A stretch of DNA of 64,000 nt from DATFMP01 sp035266845 (GCA_035266845.1 DATFMP010000104.1:28281-92280), one strand, 5' to 3'. Shown: positions 44,969-52,934, counted from the stretch's first letter. Notes: generated by a model not told the origin, from the letters alone. Made by a program: numbers and translations.

Positions 44969-44997
44969 TGAACATTATTTGCGTTAATATTTAGAAT
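44969..44997 (+). promoter_or_regulatory. Candidate promoter of the MCP-like/ODP operon
   Basis: TGAACA-N17-TAGAAT (4 and 5 of 6 matches) at the end of the AT-rich stretch, about 170 bases before the start codon. TGTGA direct repeats overlap its -35 box. Confidence 0.45.
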
Positions 44998-45177
44998 GGC
45001 AGCGGCCGGAGCAGGGCCGCCATGGCGGAATCCAACCCACATGAGGGATGAGATGGGGCGCTTGAGGGTCGCGCAAGGAGTGAAAAAGGCTGCGCGGCCA
45101 TCTGACGGAAAGGGGGCATCCGGGACTGCGGGTCGGCATCCGTCGTTTCGACACCTGAGCACGAGGAGAATCCTGGG

Positions 45178-45996
45178 ATGCCCCCAGAATCCAATGACGA
45201 CGCATACCAGTTTCGGGCGCTGGCGATGGGCCTGCAGAGGGCTTTCGCACCGCTGGCGCCCATCATCAACCGCACCCGCCTGCTTTCCACCAATGCGGAG
45301 GTGAACTCCGCCCACCTGGGCGATGCCGGCGCTCCGTTCGCCATCATCTCCCGGGAGCTCGTGTACATCGTTCGCGAGCTCAACACGCTCATCGCGGATC
45401 TCGAGCAACTCTTCGCCGACGTCTCCCGGCAGTCCGCCGGCTGGCTGAAGGCGGAGCGCCGCGTGCGCAGCTTCCAGCAGGCGCTGGCCCGCATGCGCGG
45501 CGGACAAGCCGGTGAGAGCGCGCAGCCGGCGCTGCTGGGCAGCCAGGATGTGACGCTGGTCTCGCCCCTGGCGCCGGGCGTGGGCGCGTCCTGGGCCGAG
45601 GCCGCCCGTGCGTCCAAGGGCAATGCGGACCAGCGGCGCCTGTGGCAGGCGTTGGCGGACAATCGTGAACGGCTGCTGCGCGACATCGGCGGCCTGCTGG
45701 AACAGATGCGCCGCACCGCCCGCTACGTGGACCGGCTCACCTGGGTGGCCGTGCGCCACTGCCACTTCACGGCCGTCACGGCCCGCATCGAGGCCACCAA
45801 GATCTCGGATGTGACCAAGGACCTCACGGCCGTTGCCGGGGAAATTCGCAAGCTGGCGGACGACATCGCCACCGCGGAGCGCGAGGCGCGGAGCCTCGTG
45901 ATCGACGTGCAACGCCACGGCTCGGTCGTTACCGCGCTGATCGGCAATGAGATCGCCGCCCTGCTGAGCGGCACAGCCAGGGAGACCCTCAATTGA
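45178..45996 (+). CDS. Soluble MCP-like helical protein paired with an ODP-like protein
   Basis: 272 residues, wholly helical in appearance, without membrane segments. Two stretches resemble the signalling hairpin of methyl-accepting chemotaxis proteins: LLSTNAEVNSAHLGDAGAPF (about 35-55), like the tip NA-IEAARAGE-G-GF, and ARIEATKISD then VAGEIRKLADDI (about 200-230), like the descending helix EIRKLA. The order and spacing are not those of a standard MCP, so it is a degenerate relative or an alternative CheA/CheW-facing adaptor. GAGGAG lies about 10 bases upstream. It overlaps the ODP-like gene by 4 bases. No che genes are in the window. Confidence 0.7.
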   Translation: MPPESNDDAYQFRALAMGLQRAFAPLAPIINRTRLLSTNAEVNSAHLGDAGAPFAIISRELVYIVRELNTLIADLEQLFADVSRQSAGWLKAERRVRSFQQALARMRGGQAGESAQPALLGSQDVTLVSPLAPGVGASWAEAARASKGNADQRRLWQALADNRERLLRDIGGLLEQMRRTARYVDRLTWVAVRHCHFTAVTARIEATKISDVTKDLTAVAGEIRKLADDIATAEREARSLVIDVQRHGSVVTALIGNEIAALLSGTARETLN

Positions 45997-46784
45997 TCAA
46001 GAAGGAGCTCTTCAACAACGGCACGCGTCGCTGGATCTACATCGGCCGCGACCCCGACCTGCCGGAAGCGGTGATCGATACCAACGAGTATGTCGTCATT
46101 GACGACGGCAAGGCGCTGCTGCTCGACCCGGGCGGCATCGAGATCTTTCCCGCCGTGACGGCCATGCTGACCCGGGAAGTGAGTTTGGACAGCATCGAGG
46201 CCATTTTCGCTTCGCATCAGGACCCGGACATCGTCTCGTCTCTTTCGCTCTGGCTGGATCTTTGCCCGCAGATCCAGGTGTACTCGTGCTGGATCTGGAC
46301 CACGTTCCTGGCCCACTTCGGCGGCTATGGCGCGCTGCGGGCCGTGCCGGACCACGGCGGGCCGCTGCCCCTGGGTCGCAGCAAGGACCTCACGCTGATT
46401 CCGGCGCACTACTGCCATTCGGCGGGCAACTACTCGCTCTACGATCCGCAGGCCCGCATTCTGTTCAGTGGAGACATCGGCGCGGCGCTGCTGCCCCGCG
46501 GGCAGAACGCGCTGTTCGTGGAGGACTTCGATGCGCACGTGCCGGCCATGGAGGGCTTCCACCGGCGCTGGATGCCCTCCAACGAGGCCAAAAACCGGTG
46601 GGTGCAGCGCGTGCGCCAGCTTGACGTGGACATGCTGTGCCCCCAGCACGGCGCGATCTTCCGGGGCGAGATGGTAGGACGCTTCCTGGACTGGTTCGAG
46701 GCGTTCAACGTGGGCGTGACCACGGAGATGGTGGGCACTGTGGGCGAGTCGGCCGACCTCACCAGCCGGGCGGGTGCCGACTGA
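45993..46784 (+). CDS. ODP-like oxygen-binding di-iron metallo-beta-lactamase-fold protein (TTG start)
   Basis: 263 residues from a TTG overlapping the previous stop by 4 bases, with GGGAG 8 bases upstream. It has the metallo-beta-lactamase fold but the flavodiiron/ODP-type ligand set: ASHQDPDIVSS (His75, Asp77, Asp79), AHYCHSAGN (His142), FSGDIGAAL (Asp161) and CPQHGAIF (His219). The Gln in HQDPD matches ODP rather than hydrolases, which read HxHxDH. In Treponema denticola ODP binds oxygen and signals to the chemotaxis system. The upstream MCP-like gene fits the same idea: an oxygen sensor speaking to a chemosensory array. The flavodoxin domain of flavodiiron proteins is absent. Confidence 0.85.
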   Translation: MIKKELFNNGTRRWIYIGRDPDLPEAVIDTNEYVVIDDGKALLLDPGGIEIFPAVTAMLTREVSLDSIEAIFASHQDPDIVSSLSLWLDLCPQIQVYSCWIWTTFLAHFGGYGALRAVPDHGGPLPLGRSKDLTLIPAHYCHSAGNYSLYDPQARILFSGDIGAALLPRGQNALFVEDFDAHVPAMEGFHRRWMPSNEAKNRWVQRVRQLDVDMLCPQHGAIFRGEMVGRFLDWFEAFNVGVTTEMVGTVGESADLTSRAGAD

Positions 46785-46799
46785 CCTCGCGCCGCAGCC

Positions 46800-46829
46800 G
46801 GCCTGCCCGCGCCCCGGCGCGGGCAGGCC
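46800..46829. terminator. Perfect 14-base-stem bidirectional terminator
   Basis: GGCCTGCCCGCGCC and GGCGCGGGCAGGCC are exact reverse complements around a 2-base CC loop, filling most of the gap between two convergent genes and ending one base before the stop of the glyoxalase-fold gene. Confidence 0.8.
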
Positions 46830-47264
46830 TCACTCCGGCAGGCGCAGCGTGCCGTTCGCCTCCAGGGTGAAGCCTGGATTCCAGGCCACCTCCCACAGGT
46901 GGCCGTCCGGATCGGCGAAGTAGCCCGCATAGCCCCCCCACTCCGTCTCCTGGGCGTCCTGCACCACGCGGCCCCCGGCGCGTACCACCTCGGCCAGCAG
47001 CACATCCACCAACTGCGGGTTGGGCACGTTGTGCGCCAGGGCCATGCCGCGGAACGGGCGCGTGGGCCCGGGCGGCGGCAGGCCCGCGTCCTGCGCCAGC
47101 GCCGCCTCGCCATAGAGCGCCAGAGCGATGCCGCCCACCTGGTAGAACGCCACCGTGTCGCTGCTGATGGACGACGGCCGCCAGCCCAGCCCGCCCTCGT
47201 AGAAGCGCCGGGCCCGCGCCATGTCGCGCACCCCCAGCGTGATCAGGCTCAAACGCTGTTCCAT
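46830..47264 (-). CDS. Glyoxalase/VOC-fold protein
   Basis: 144 residues. The vicinal-oxygen-chelate fold is seen in two beta-alpha-beta modules: LITLGVRDMARARRFYEGGLGW and then VVRAGGRVVQDAQETEWGG YAGYFADPDGHLWEVAW, where DPDGHLWEVA is a classic metal-site strand. The family includes glyoxalases, dioxygenases and antibiotic-binding proteins. The ATG at 47264 has AGGAG 8 bases upstream and removes an unlikely N-terminal extension. Substrate unknown. It stands alone between the palindromic repeat and a strong terminator. Confidence 0.85.
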   Translation of the reverse strand: MEQRLSLITLGVRDMARARRFYEGGLGWRPSSISSDTVAFYQVGGIALALYGEAALAQDAGLPPPGPTRPFRGMALAHNVPNPQLVDVLLAEVVRAGGRVVQDAQETEWGGYAGYFADPDGHLWEVAWNPGFTLEANGTLRLPE

Positions 47265-47350
47265 GGTGTGGCTCCTGGGAAATGCCTGCAGAGCTAGGAT
47301 TGGGCTCCGGCTGGAGCACCGCGTGTCGCTGCAACCTATGGCCGGCCGGC

Positions 47351-47433
47351 TGTCATTCCGAGCGGAGCGAGGAATCTGCTGTCCCGGCGTACAAGCAGAT
47401 TCTTCGGCCCGCATTGCGGGCCTCAGAATGACA
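47351..47433. repeat. Dispersed palindromic repeat family 1, copy A
   Basis: An imperfect 83-base palindrome: TGTCATTC and GAATGACA at the ends, with GAATCTGCT and AGCAGATTC inside. The core TCATTCCGAGCGGAGCGAGG is shared with copies at 58359-58441 and 49632-49666. It lies between the VOC and hydantoinase-like genes. Confidence 0.85.
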
Positions 47434-47475
47434 GACCTCGTTGAATGCCAACGCTTGGCCCGTCCCCAGCCGCGC

Positions 47476-49467
47476 CTAGCCCGGCATGCCGGTGAGGAGG
47501 GCTTCCACGCGGGCGATGATCAGCTCCTTGCGGGCGCGGCGGGAGAAGTCCGCATAGTCCTCCAGCACGTCCTCGTGCAGCTCGAAGTGCGGATCGCGCA
47601 GGCCCAGCGCCGTTGCGCGGGCGTGCAGGGTTTCGCGTAGCAACGTGTGCGCCTCCTCCAGTGCATCGGCCAGGCTGGGGAAGGGCCGCTTGCCATGGTG
47701 GTCGAACAGCTCCACGCCGCCGCGCTTGACCGGCTCGATGGAGACGGACTCGCGCAGCAAAAACTGGCTGGTGATGGCGCCCACGGCATTGGCCACGTCG
47801 CCGTCCGGGTGCATCACCAGGCGCCGGGCCATGGCCTCAGGCACGCTCTCGAACAACACGGGCGCGCCCGCCCCCACCAGCACCACCTTGGCACGCGGGT
47901 CGAAGGCCAGGTGCGGCCCGGCGGCCTCCTCCGGCGTCAGCATCAGGTCCGTGAGGCGCTCCATCAGCGGATCGCCCGGCGTCAGGGGCGGGCCATACTC
48001 CGCCAGGAAGCTCGCCAGCACGGCAGTGGCCTGCCGGCGCGCCGTCCCGGCCAGCACTTCCTGGAAGTCACCGGCGTCCAGGTCGAGCATGCGCGCATAG
48101 AGGCGCAGGACGTGCCGGGCGGCCTCCTGGGAGAACTGCGGCGCGCGGCCCGCCGCGCAGAACAGGTCCGTGGGCGTGAGCGCCACGCGCACGATCAGCC
48201 GCCGCCGCACCAGCTCCGCCACCTCCGCGGCGAAGCGGGGCACCGCCAACTGCTGGCCGAGGGCCCGCACGCGGCGCGGTCCTTCGCCCAGGGCAGCCAG
48301 AATGGCCCGCTGCGGCTCGCTCAGGGTGTCGTCCCGCAGGCGCTCGGGCCGGTACTGGTCCAGCCCCGCCAGTTCCAGCAGGTCCGGGTCGCCGAAGTGC
48401 CACTGATCGGCCAGCTCGGCCTCCAGCGCGGCGACGGAGAAGCCGGGGTAGCGGTCCGCGGCGCGGCAGAAGGGCAGCACGCGCTGGTTCTCGAAGCGGT
48501 AGCGGCCGGGCCCCAGCAGGCGCAGGCGGCTGTCGCCCCCCAGGCCGAAGGTGGCGATGTCCAGCCCGTCCACGGCGATCTGGCGATGGTTGATGAGGAT
48601 GCCGCCGCGGCGAAGCTGTCCACGCCCGCCGTGTACACGCCCAATGTCCGTGGTGGTGCCGCCCACGTCGATGACGATGGCGTCCGGCTCGCCGGAGAGG
48701 AAGCGCCCGCCCTGCAGCGAGGCCGCCGGGCCGGAGAACAGCGTCTGCACGGGCCGCTCCAGCGCTTCGGCCTCCTCCATCAGCGAGCCGTCGCCCTTCA
48801 CGATGTAGAGCGAGCAGGCGATCTCCAGCTCGGCCAGGATGGACTTCACGGCGCGCAGCCACTCCAGGATCACCGGCAGCAGGCCGGCGTTGAGGGCGGC
48901 GGCCTGGGCGCGCTGCATGAAGTTGAGCTGGTGCGTCAGCTCGCTGCCCAGCACCACGGGCTTCTTGAAGGCCTTGCGCAGGATGGCGGCAATCTGCTGC
49001 TCGTGGGCCGGGTTGCGCGTGGAGGCGTAGCCCGAGACGGCATAGCCTTCCACGCCGGCGTCCAGCGGCCGGCACTTCTCCAGCACCTCCTCCGCAGAGA
49101 CGGGCACCAGCTCCTGCGCGTCGAAGCCCACCTCGCTGCGTAGCAGCACGAGTTGCGGGTGCAGCGTGTCCGGTACGCTGATATCGCCCGGTTCCACGAC
49201 CAGGGCGGTGGGGTGCACCTTCTGCTCCGCCACGGTGTTCGTGGCCAGCGTGGTGGAAAGCGCCACCCGCCGCAGGCGCTGGGGCTCGCCCGGCTGCAAC
49301 TGCAGGGCCGCGAAGGCCTTGCCGATGCAGATCGTGTAGTCCCCGTGCGTGGTAGGGGTCTTCGCCTTGCGCAGGATCTGCTGCGAGGCCAAGTCGAACA
49401 GGACGATGTCCGTGAAGGTGCCCCCGGTGTCGATGCCGATGCCCAGGGGTGCCGAGGCGTGCTGCAT
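47476..49467 (-). CDS. Hydantoinase A/oxoprolinase-family protein
   Basis: 663 residues. The N-terminal signature GIGIDTGGTFTDIVLFD and the second ATP-grasping segment AIVIDVGGTTTDIG are of the Hydant_A_N/Hydantoinase_A fold, an ASKHA ATPase used in N-methylhydantoinase, 5-oxoprolinase and acetone/acetophenone carboxylase alpha-type subunits. VALSTTLATNT and LFSGPAASLQGG are further blocks. The customary HyuB-type partner is not encoded in the window, so a lone form or distant partner is possible. The ATG at 49467 is preferred over one further upstream because the family N-terminus begins close to it. The exact reaction cannot be told. Confidence 0.85.
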   Translation of the reverse strand: MQHASAPLGIGIDTGGTFTDIVLFDLASQQILRKAKTPTTHGDYTICIGKAFAALQLQPGEPQRLRRVALSTTLATNTVAEQKVHPTALVVEPGDISVPDTLHPQLVLLRSEVGFDAQELVPVSAEEVLEKCRPLDAGVEGYAVSGYASTRNPAHEQQIAAILRKAFKKPVVLGSELTHQLNFMQRAQAAALNAGLLPVILEWLRAVKSILAELEIACSLYIVKGDGSLMEEAEALERPVQTLFSGPAASLQGGRFLSGEPDAIVIDVGGTTTDIGRVHGGRGQLRRGGILINHRQIAVDGLDIATFGLGGDSRLRLLGPGRYRFENQRVLPFCRAADRYPGFSVAALEAELADQWHFGDPDLLELAGLDQYRPERLRDDTLSEPQRAILAALGEGPRRVRALGQQLAVPRFAAEVAELVRRRLIVRVALTPTDLFCAAGRAPQFSQEAARHVLRLYARMLDLDAGDFQEVLAGTARRQATAVLASFLAEYGPPLTPGDPLMERLTDLMLTPEEAAGPHLAFDPRAKVVLVGAGAPVLFESVPEAMARRLVMHPDGDVANAVGAITSQFLLRESVSIEPVKRGGVELFDHHGKRPFPSLADALEEAHTLLRETLHARATALGLRDPHFELHEDVLEDYADFSRRARKELIIARVEALLTGMPG

Positions 49468-49631
49468 GTACCGCTGCCTGCTGTGCCGTTGAGGATTGCG
49501 CCGCCGACTGCCCGCTCCGGCGGGCCGCCCATGCGCGGAAAAAGGGCACGCTACCACATCGTGCCCGGGCGGTGCGCGGAAAATGCGCGCGGCAGGCCGG
49601 GCCGTTGGGGTGAACCCGTGGACGCGCCATC

Positions 49632-49666
49632 AACAGCAGATTTCTCGCTGCGCTCGAAATGACAAC
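49632..49666 (-). repeat. Dispersed palindromic repeat family 1, half copy C
   Basis: The reverse complement contains TCATTTCGAGCGCAGCGAGA and then AATCTGCTGT, matching the left arm of copies A and B with two changes. The right arm is missing, so this copy is degenerate or truncated. Confidence 0.75.
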
Positions 49667-49726
49667 GGCGCCGCACGGTGCAAGGTCGCATCTCGCATGG
49701 ATAGTGGCCCACACGGGGCAACGGTG

Positions 49727-49748
49727 GCGCGGGCGTCCCCGCCCGCGC
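49727..49748. repeat. Perfect hairpin with sequence shared near 38905
   Basis: GCGCGGGCG-TCCC-CGCCCGCGC has a 9-base stem. The 14-mer GCGGGGACGCCCGC, present here on the minus strand, also occurs at 38905-38918. Confidence 0.5.
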
Positions 49749-49931
49749 GGCCCGCGACCTGGCAGTGGCCGGGCGGCCTACGCCGTCCGCCGGGAAGATC
49801 GCAAGGGGGACGTCAGGCGCGCAATGGATTGTGCTGGCTGCGTGCGTGTGGTACGAATCGCTCAACCGATGGACCGCCAAGGGCAGGCGCCTGCCGCCCT
49901 CAAAGGAGCGCACACACCGCCACGGACGAAC

Positions 49932-50135
49932 ATGGCTCTGAAGACGCCCATTTACGTGATCCCCGGGGAACCGGTGAAGGAGTACCTCAACCAGTACACC
50001 GACTCCCTGAAGAACATGTTTCAGGAAGCGATCCGGGTGCACCCCAACTTCTGCACGTTCGATCGCTGGGTGACCACGGACTACACGGGCCCATATTCCG
50101 AGTTCAAGAACGGCTTCCTGACCTACAAGTCCTGA
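49932..50135 (+). CDS. 67-residue protein of unknown function
   Basis: The product is MALKTPIYVIPGEPVKEYLN, continuing to YKS. It is balanced in composition, with aromatic residues (FDRWVTTDYTGPYSEF) and one Cys in HPNFCTFDRW. This is unlike the Arg/Pro/Ala-rich shadows elsewhere, and a strong terminator follows 5 bases after the stop, so I believe it is real. The ribosome binding site is weak (GGA 5 bases upstream); an AAGGAG 26 bases upstream is too far. No family recognised. The gene sits alone in a repeat-rich intergenic stretch. Confidence 0.65.
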   Translation: MALKTPIYVIPGEPVKEYLNQYTDSLKNMFQEAIRVHPNFCTFDRWVTTDYTGPYSEFKNGFLTYKS

Positions 50136-50139
50136 GTCA

Positions 50140-50167
50140 CGGCCGGGGCCTTCCCTGGCCCCGGTTG
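50140..50167 (+). terminator. Terminator of the 67-residue protein gene
   Basis: CCGGGGCC-TTCCCT-GGCCCCGG, a perfect 8-base stem extended by one C-G and two G-T pairs, starting 5 bases after the stop codon. Confidence 0.6.
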
Positions 50168-50257
50168 CCGTCCTCGACGGGTCTGCCCCTGCGGCGGGCC
50201 CGCCGGCGCCTGCCTGTTCCGCGGAGCCGCCGCCCTCGTCCGGCGCTGTTACCCGCG

Positions 50258-50716
50258 ATGCCCCAACTCCAGACCGATCCCGATCCCGCGCTGCTTGCCG
50301 CGGTGGATGCGCAGTGCTTCGCCGAGGCCTGGGATACTATCGGCTATGCCCAGCTGCGTGCGAACCCGGCCGTGCAGGCGTGGCTGCTGCGCGATGACGC
50401 CGGGGCGCCGGCGGGCCTGCTCTGCTTCCAACGCGTGGGGGACGAGGCGGAGGTGTACCGCATCGCCGTGCTGCCCGCCCTGCGTGGCCAGGGGCTGGGG
50501 CGCTGGCTGCTGGTGCGCTTCATGGCCCGGGCGCGCGCGGAGGGGCTGCGGCGGGCCTACCTGGAGGTGCGGGAGAGCAACGCCGCGGCGCGGCGGCTCT
50601 ATGAGGCGGCGGGATTTGCGGAAGCGGGACGCCGGCCCGGCTACTATCGCCAGCCGAGCGAGGACGCGGTGCTCTACGCGTGGGACGCGGCGCCGGACGC
50701 GCCCGTGCGGGACTGA
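50258..50716 (+). CDS. GNAT acetyltransferase, RimI-like
   Basis: 152 residues. GNAT motif A is RIAVLPALRGQGLGRWLL, with the acetyl-CoA pyrophosphate-binding pattern RGQGLG, and the C-terminal RAYLEVRESNAAARRLYEAAGF then PGYYRQ is the signature of RimI, which acetylates the N-terminal Ala of ribosomal protein S18. The N-terminal CFAEAWD segment also fits RimI. Whether it acts on S18 here is inferred. The ATG at 50258 gives the normal start; frames open further upstream are not coding. It converges with the membrane-protein gene at 50798. Confidence 0.85.
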   Translation: MPQLQTDPDPALLAAVDAQCFAEAWDTIGYAQLRANPAVQAWLLRDDAGAPAGLLCFQRVGDEAEVYRIAVLPALRGQGLGRWLLVRFMARARAEGLRRAYLEVRESNAAARRLYEAAGFAEAGRRPGYYRQPSEDAVLYAWDAAPDAPVRD

Positions 50717-50797
50717 CGCGGCGGGGCGGGCCCGTGCGCCCGTTCGATCGCGCGCTGGAAGCCCGCGAACCTGACGAGGGCCCTGCAGGGGCCGCCG

Positions 50798-51241
50798 CTA
50801 CGCAGGTGGCGGCTCTTCCTCCTCCACGAAGGTACCGAAGTCCCACCAGTCCAGCAGGAAGCCCGCCACGAGACCCCACAGCAGCCACGTCACCACCGCC
50901 GTGACCGTGAGCAGGATGCCCAGGTTGAGGCCGAACCAGCCCTCGCCGCCCTGCGGATAGTCCCACAGGAAGAGCTTCAGGATGGGCAGCAGGGAGACCA
51001 GCAGGCCGCGCACGGTCTCGCGAAGGTCCGTCAGCAGAGGCACGAAGAAGAACAGGCCGAAGATACACCCCCACACGATGCGCCAGGCAAACCAGGGCGC
51101 GGCATCGGCCGGTGCGGCGACGGGAATGCCCAGCGTAACGAACAGGCCGGTCACCGTACATACCCAGATCAGCGCGCTGGTCGCCAATGCGGCCAGCCCG
51201 CCTGCGAACAGCGACTGCAGGAACGGCGGCACCTTGTTCAA
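50798..51241 (-). CDS. Small integral membrane protein, four hydrophobic segments
   Basis: 147 residues. Hydrophobic stretches lie at about 8-28, 50-70, 80-95 and 105-130, and the tail is acidic (FVEEEEPPP). A strong GGAGGG precedes the ATG. No family is recognised. It is 73 bases downstream of the acyl-CoA synthetase gene on the same strand, so the two may form a transcript, but nothing suggests a shared role. Confidence 0.7.
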   Translation of the reverse strand: MNKVPPFLQSLFAGGLAALATSALIWVCTVTGLFVTLGIPVAAPADAAPWFAWRIVWGCIFGLFFFVPLLTDLRETVRGLLVSLLPILKLFLWDYPQGGEGWFGLNLGILLTVTAVVTWLLWGLVAGFLLDWWDFGTFVEEEEPPPA

Positions 51242-51314
51242 TCGTCCCTCCTTCCGTGGTTGGGTGGCGGGCCCGCCTCGTGTGGCGGGCGCCGCAGGTT
51301 GTCCGATGCGTGCT

Positions 51315-52934
51315 TCATGCGCGACGCCGCACGCGGTAGCCGACCGCCTCGCGGTCCCAAGTGGCGGGGTGCAGGCCCTGCTCGCGCAGCACCGTCTTGC
51401 GCACCTTGGCCGTGGGGGTCTTGGGCAAGGCCTCCAGGAAGCTCACGTAGCGCGGCACGGCGAAATAGGGCATGTGCGGCTGGCAGTAGTCCAGCACCGC
51501 TTCCGGCGTGAGCTGCTCGCCGGGCTTGAGCACGACGCAGGCCATGATCTCGTCCTCGCCGCCAGCCACCTCGGACTTCACGGCGACGGCGGCGGCCTCG
51601 GCCACGGCCGGGTGGCCGGTCAGCACCTTCTCGATCTCGTACGAGGAGATGTTCTCGCCCCGCACGCGAATGCAGTCCTTGATGCGGTCCACGAAGTACA
51701 GGTAGCCGTCCTCATCGCGCCGGGCCGCATCGCCGGTGTGGAACCAGAAGTTGCGCCAGGCCTCCACGGTCCGTTCCGGCATGGCATTGTAGCCCTGCAT
51801 GAAGCAGAAGGGCTCGCGCGGCCGCACCACCACCTCGCCCACCTCGCCGGGCGGCACCTCCTCGTCCGTGTCCGGATCGGCCACGCGCACCTCGAAGTAG
51901 CGCTCGTAGGGCAGCCCGAAGCTGCCGGGCCGGTAGGGCGCATCCAGCGGATGGTAGGCCACGATGTTGACCTCGGTCATCCCGTAGCCTTCGATCAGCC
52001 GCGTGTTGAAGCGCCGCTCGAAGGCCTCGCGCAGCTCGGCTGGCGCGGGCACGGCGCAGATCAGGCGCAGGCGGTTGTCGCCATCCTCCGGCCGCTCGGG
52101 CTGGCGGTAGATGAACTCGGTCATCACGCCCAGCGTGTTGGTCACCGTCACGCCATGACGGCGGATATCGTCCAGCCAGCGCGAGGCGGAGAAGCTGGGC
52201 ACGATGACGGCCTTGCACCCCGCGATGAGGCAGCCGTAAAGCTGCATCAGCATCGCGTTCGCGTGGAACAGCGGCATGCAGATGTAGTACGTGTCCTCCG
52301 CGGTAAGGCGCAGGTTCTCCACCTCGCCCAGGCCGAACAGGTACAGGTGCGCGTGGGGCATCAGCACGCCCTTGGAGGGGCCCGTGGTGCCGCTGGTGTA
52401 CATGATCGCGCCCACGTCCCGGGGGCTCACCTCCCGCGCGATGGGGGCAGCCGGCGACTCCAGCAGTGCCTCGTAGGGCGCCAGGCGGATGCGCTTGAAG
52501 GGCGGCGGGGTCCCGGCATCCAGGCCCAGCACGAACGCCTGCTGCACGGCGGGCACGTCGTCCTCGATCTCCGCCAGGGCCGGCAGGTAGTCCGCCTGGA
52601 TCAGCACATAGCGAGGGGCGGCATTGGTCAGCACGTGCGTGAGGAACACGCCGCGGTAGGCCGTATTGATGCACACCTGCACCGCGCCCAGCCGGCTCAG
52701 CGCGAACCAGATCGTGCAGTAGTCCACGCTGTTGGGCACCATCACGGCCACGTGCTCGCCGGGCTGCACGTCGTGGCGCAGCAGCCCGTTGGCGAGCCGG
52801 TTGGCCGCCGCATCCGCCTCGGCGAAGGTCACCGGCGGTTCGTCCTGGAATTGCAGAAAAGGCCGCTGCCCCCGCGCGGCTGCCTGGGCGGCCAGCACCT
52901 GCCCCACCACCCAGCCCGACTTGTCCACTGCCAT
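51315..52934 (-). CDS. Acyl-CoA synthetase (AMP-binding family)
   Basis: 539 residues. Activates a carboxylic acid to acyl-CoA via acyl-AMP. The phosphate-binding loop is IMYTSGTTGPSKGVLMPH, the motif A5-like EGYGMTE, the ribose-binding WFHTGDAARRDEDGYLYFVDR and the C-terminal catalytic Lys in PKTPTAKVRK are all there. Overall it resembles CaiC/FadD-type medium or aromatic acid ligases, but the acid is unknown. GGAGGAGG is spaced correctly for the ATG at 52934; a second ATG at 52940 overlaps it. Together with the CoA transferase, ETF and thioesterase genes this adds to an acyl-CoA theme in the window. Confidence 0.92.
   Translation of the reverse strand: MAVDKSGWVVGQVLAAQAAARGQRPFLQFQDEPPVTFAEADAAANRLANGLLRHDVQPGEHVAVMVPNSVDYCTIWFALSRLGAVQVCINTAYRGVFLTHVLTNAAPRYVLIQADYLPALAEIEDDVPAVQQAFVLGLDAGTPPPFKRIRLAPYEALLESPAAPIAREVSPRDVGAIMYTSGTTGPSKGVLMPHAHLYLFGLGEVENLRLTAEDTYYICMPLFHANAMLMQLYGCLIAGCKAVIVPSFSASRWLDDIRRHGVTVTNTLGVMTEFIYRQPERPEDGDNRLRLICAVPAPAELREAFERRFNTRLIEGYGMTEVNIVAYHPLDAPYRPGSFGLPYERYFEVRVADPDTDEEVPPGEVGEVVVRPREPFCFMQGYNAMPERTVEAWRNFWFHTGDAARRDEDGYLYFVDRIKDCIRVRGENISSYEIEKVLTGHPAVAEAAAVAVKSEVAGGEDEIMACVVLKPGEQLTPEAVLDYCQPHMPYFAVPRYVSFLEALPKTPTAKVRKTVLREQGLHPATWDREAVGYRVRRRA

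Larger units (their letters stand above)
44706..45177. other. 472-base non-coding region with a strikingly AT-rich core
   Basis: About 44800-45000 is visibly AT-rich, against G+C-rich surroundings. It holds a CRP-like dyad (44877-44890), a perfect TATAAT (44921-44926), palindromes GCATA-A-TATGC (44893-44903) and ATTATATAAT, direct repeats of TGTGA (44960-44973) and a candidate promoter (44969-44997). The remaining flanks show nothing recognisable. Confidence 0.7.
49468..49931. other. 464-base non-coding region between divergent genes
   Basis: Holds half a copy of the palindromic repeat (49632-49666) and a perfect hairpin (49727-49748). A frame is open across part of it but lacks codon character of a real gene. 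No promoter was found for the hydantoinase-like gene or for the small ORF. Confidence 0.55.
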
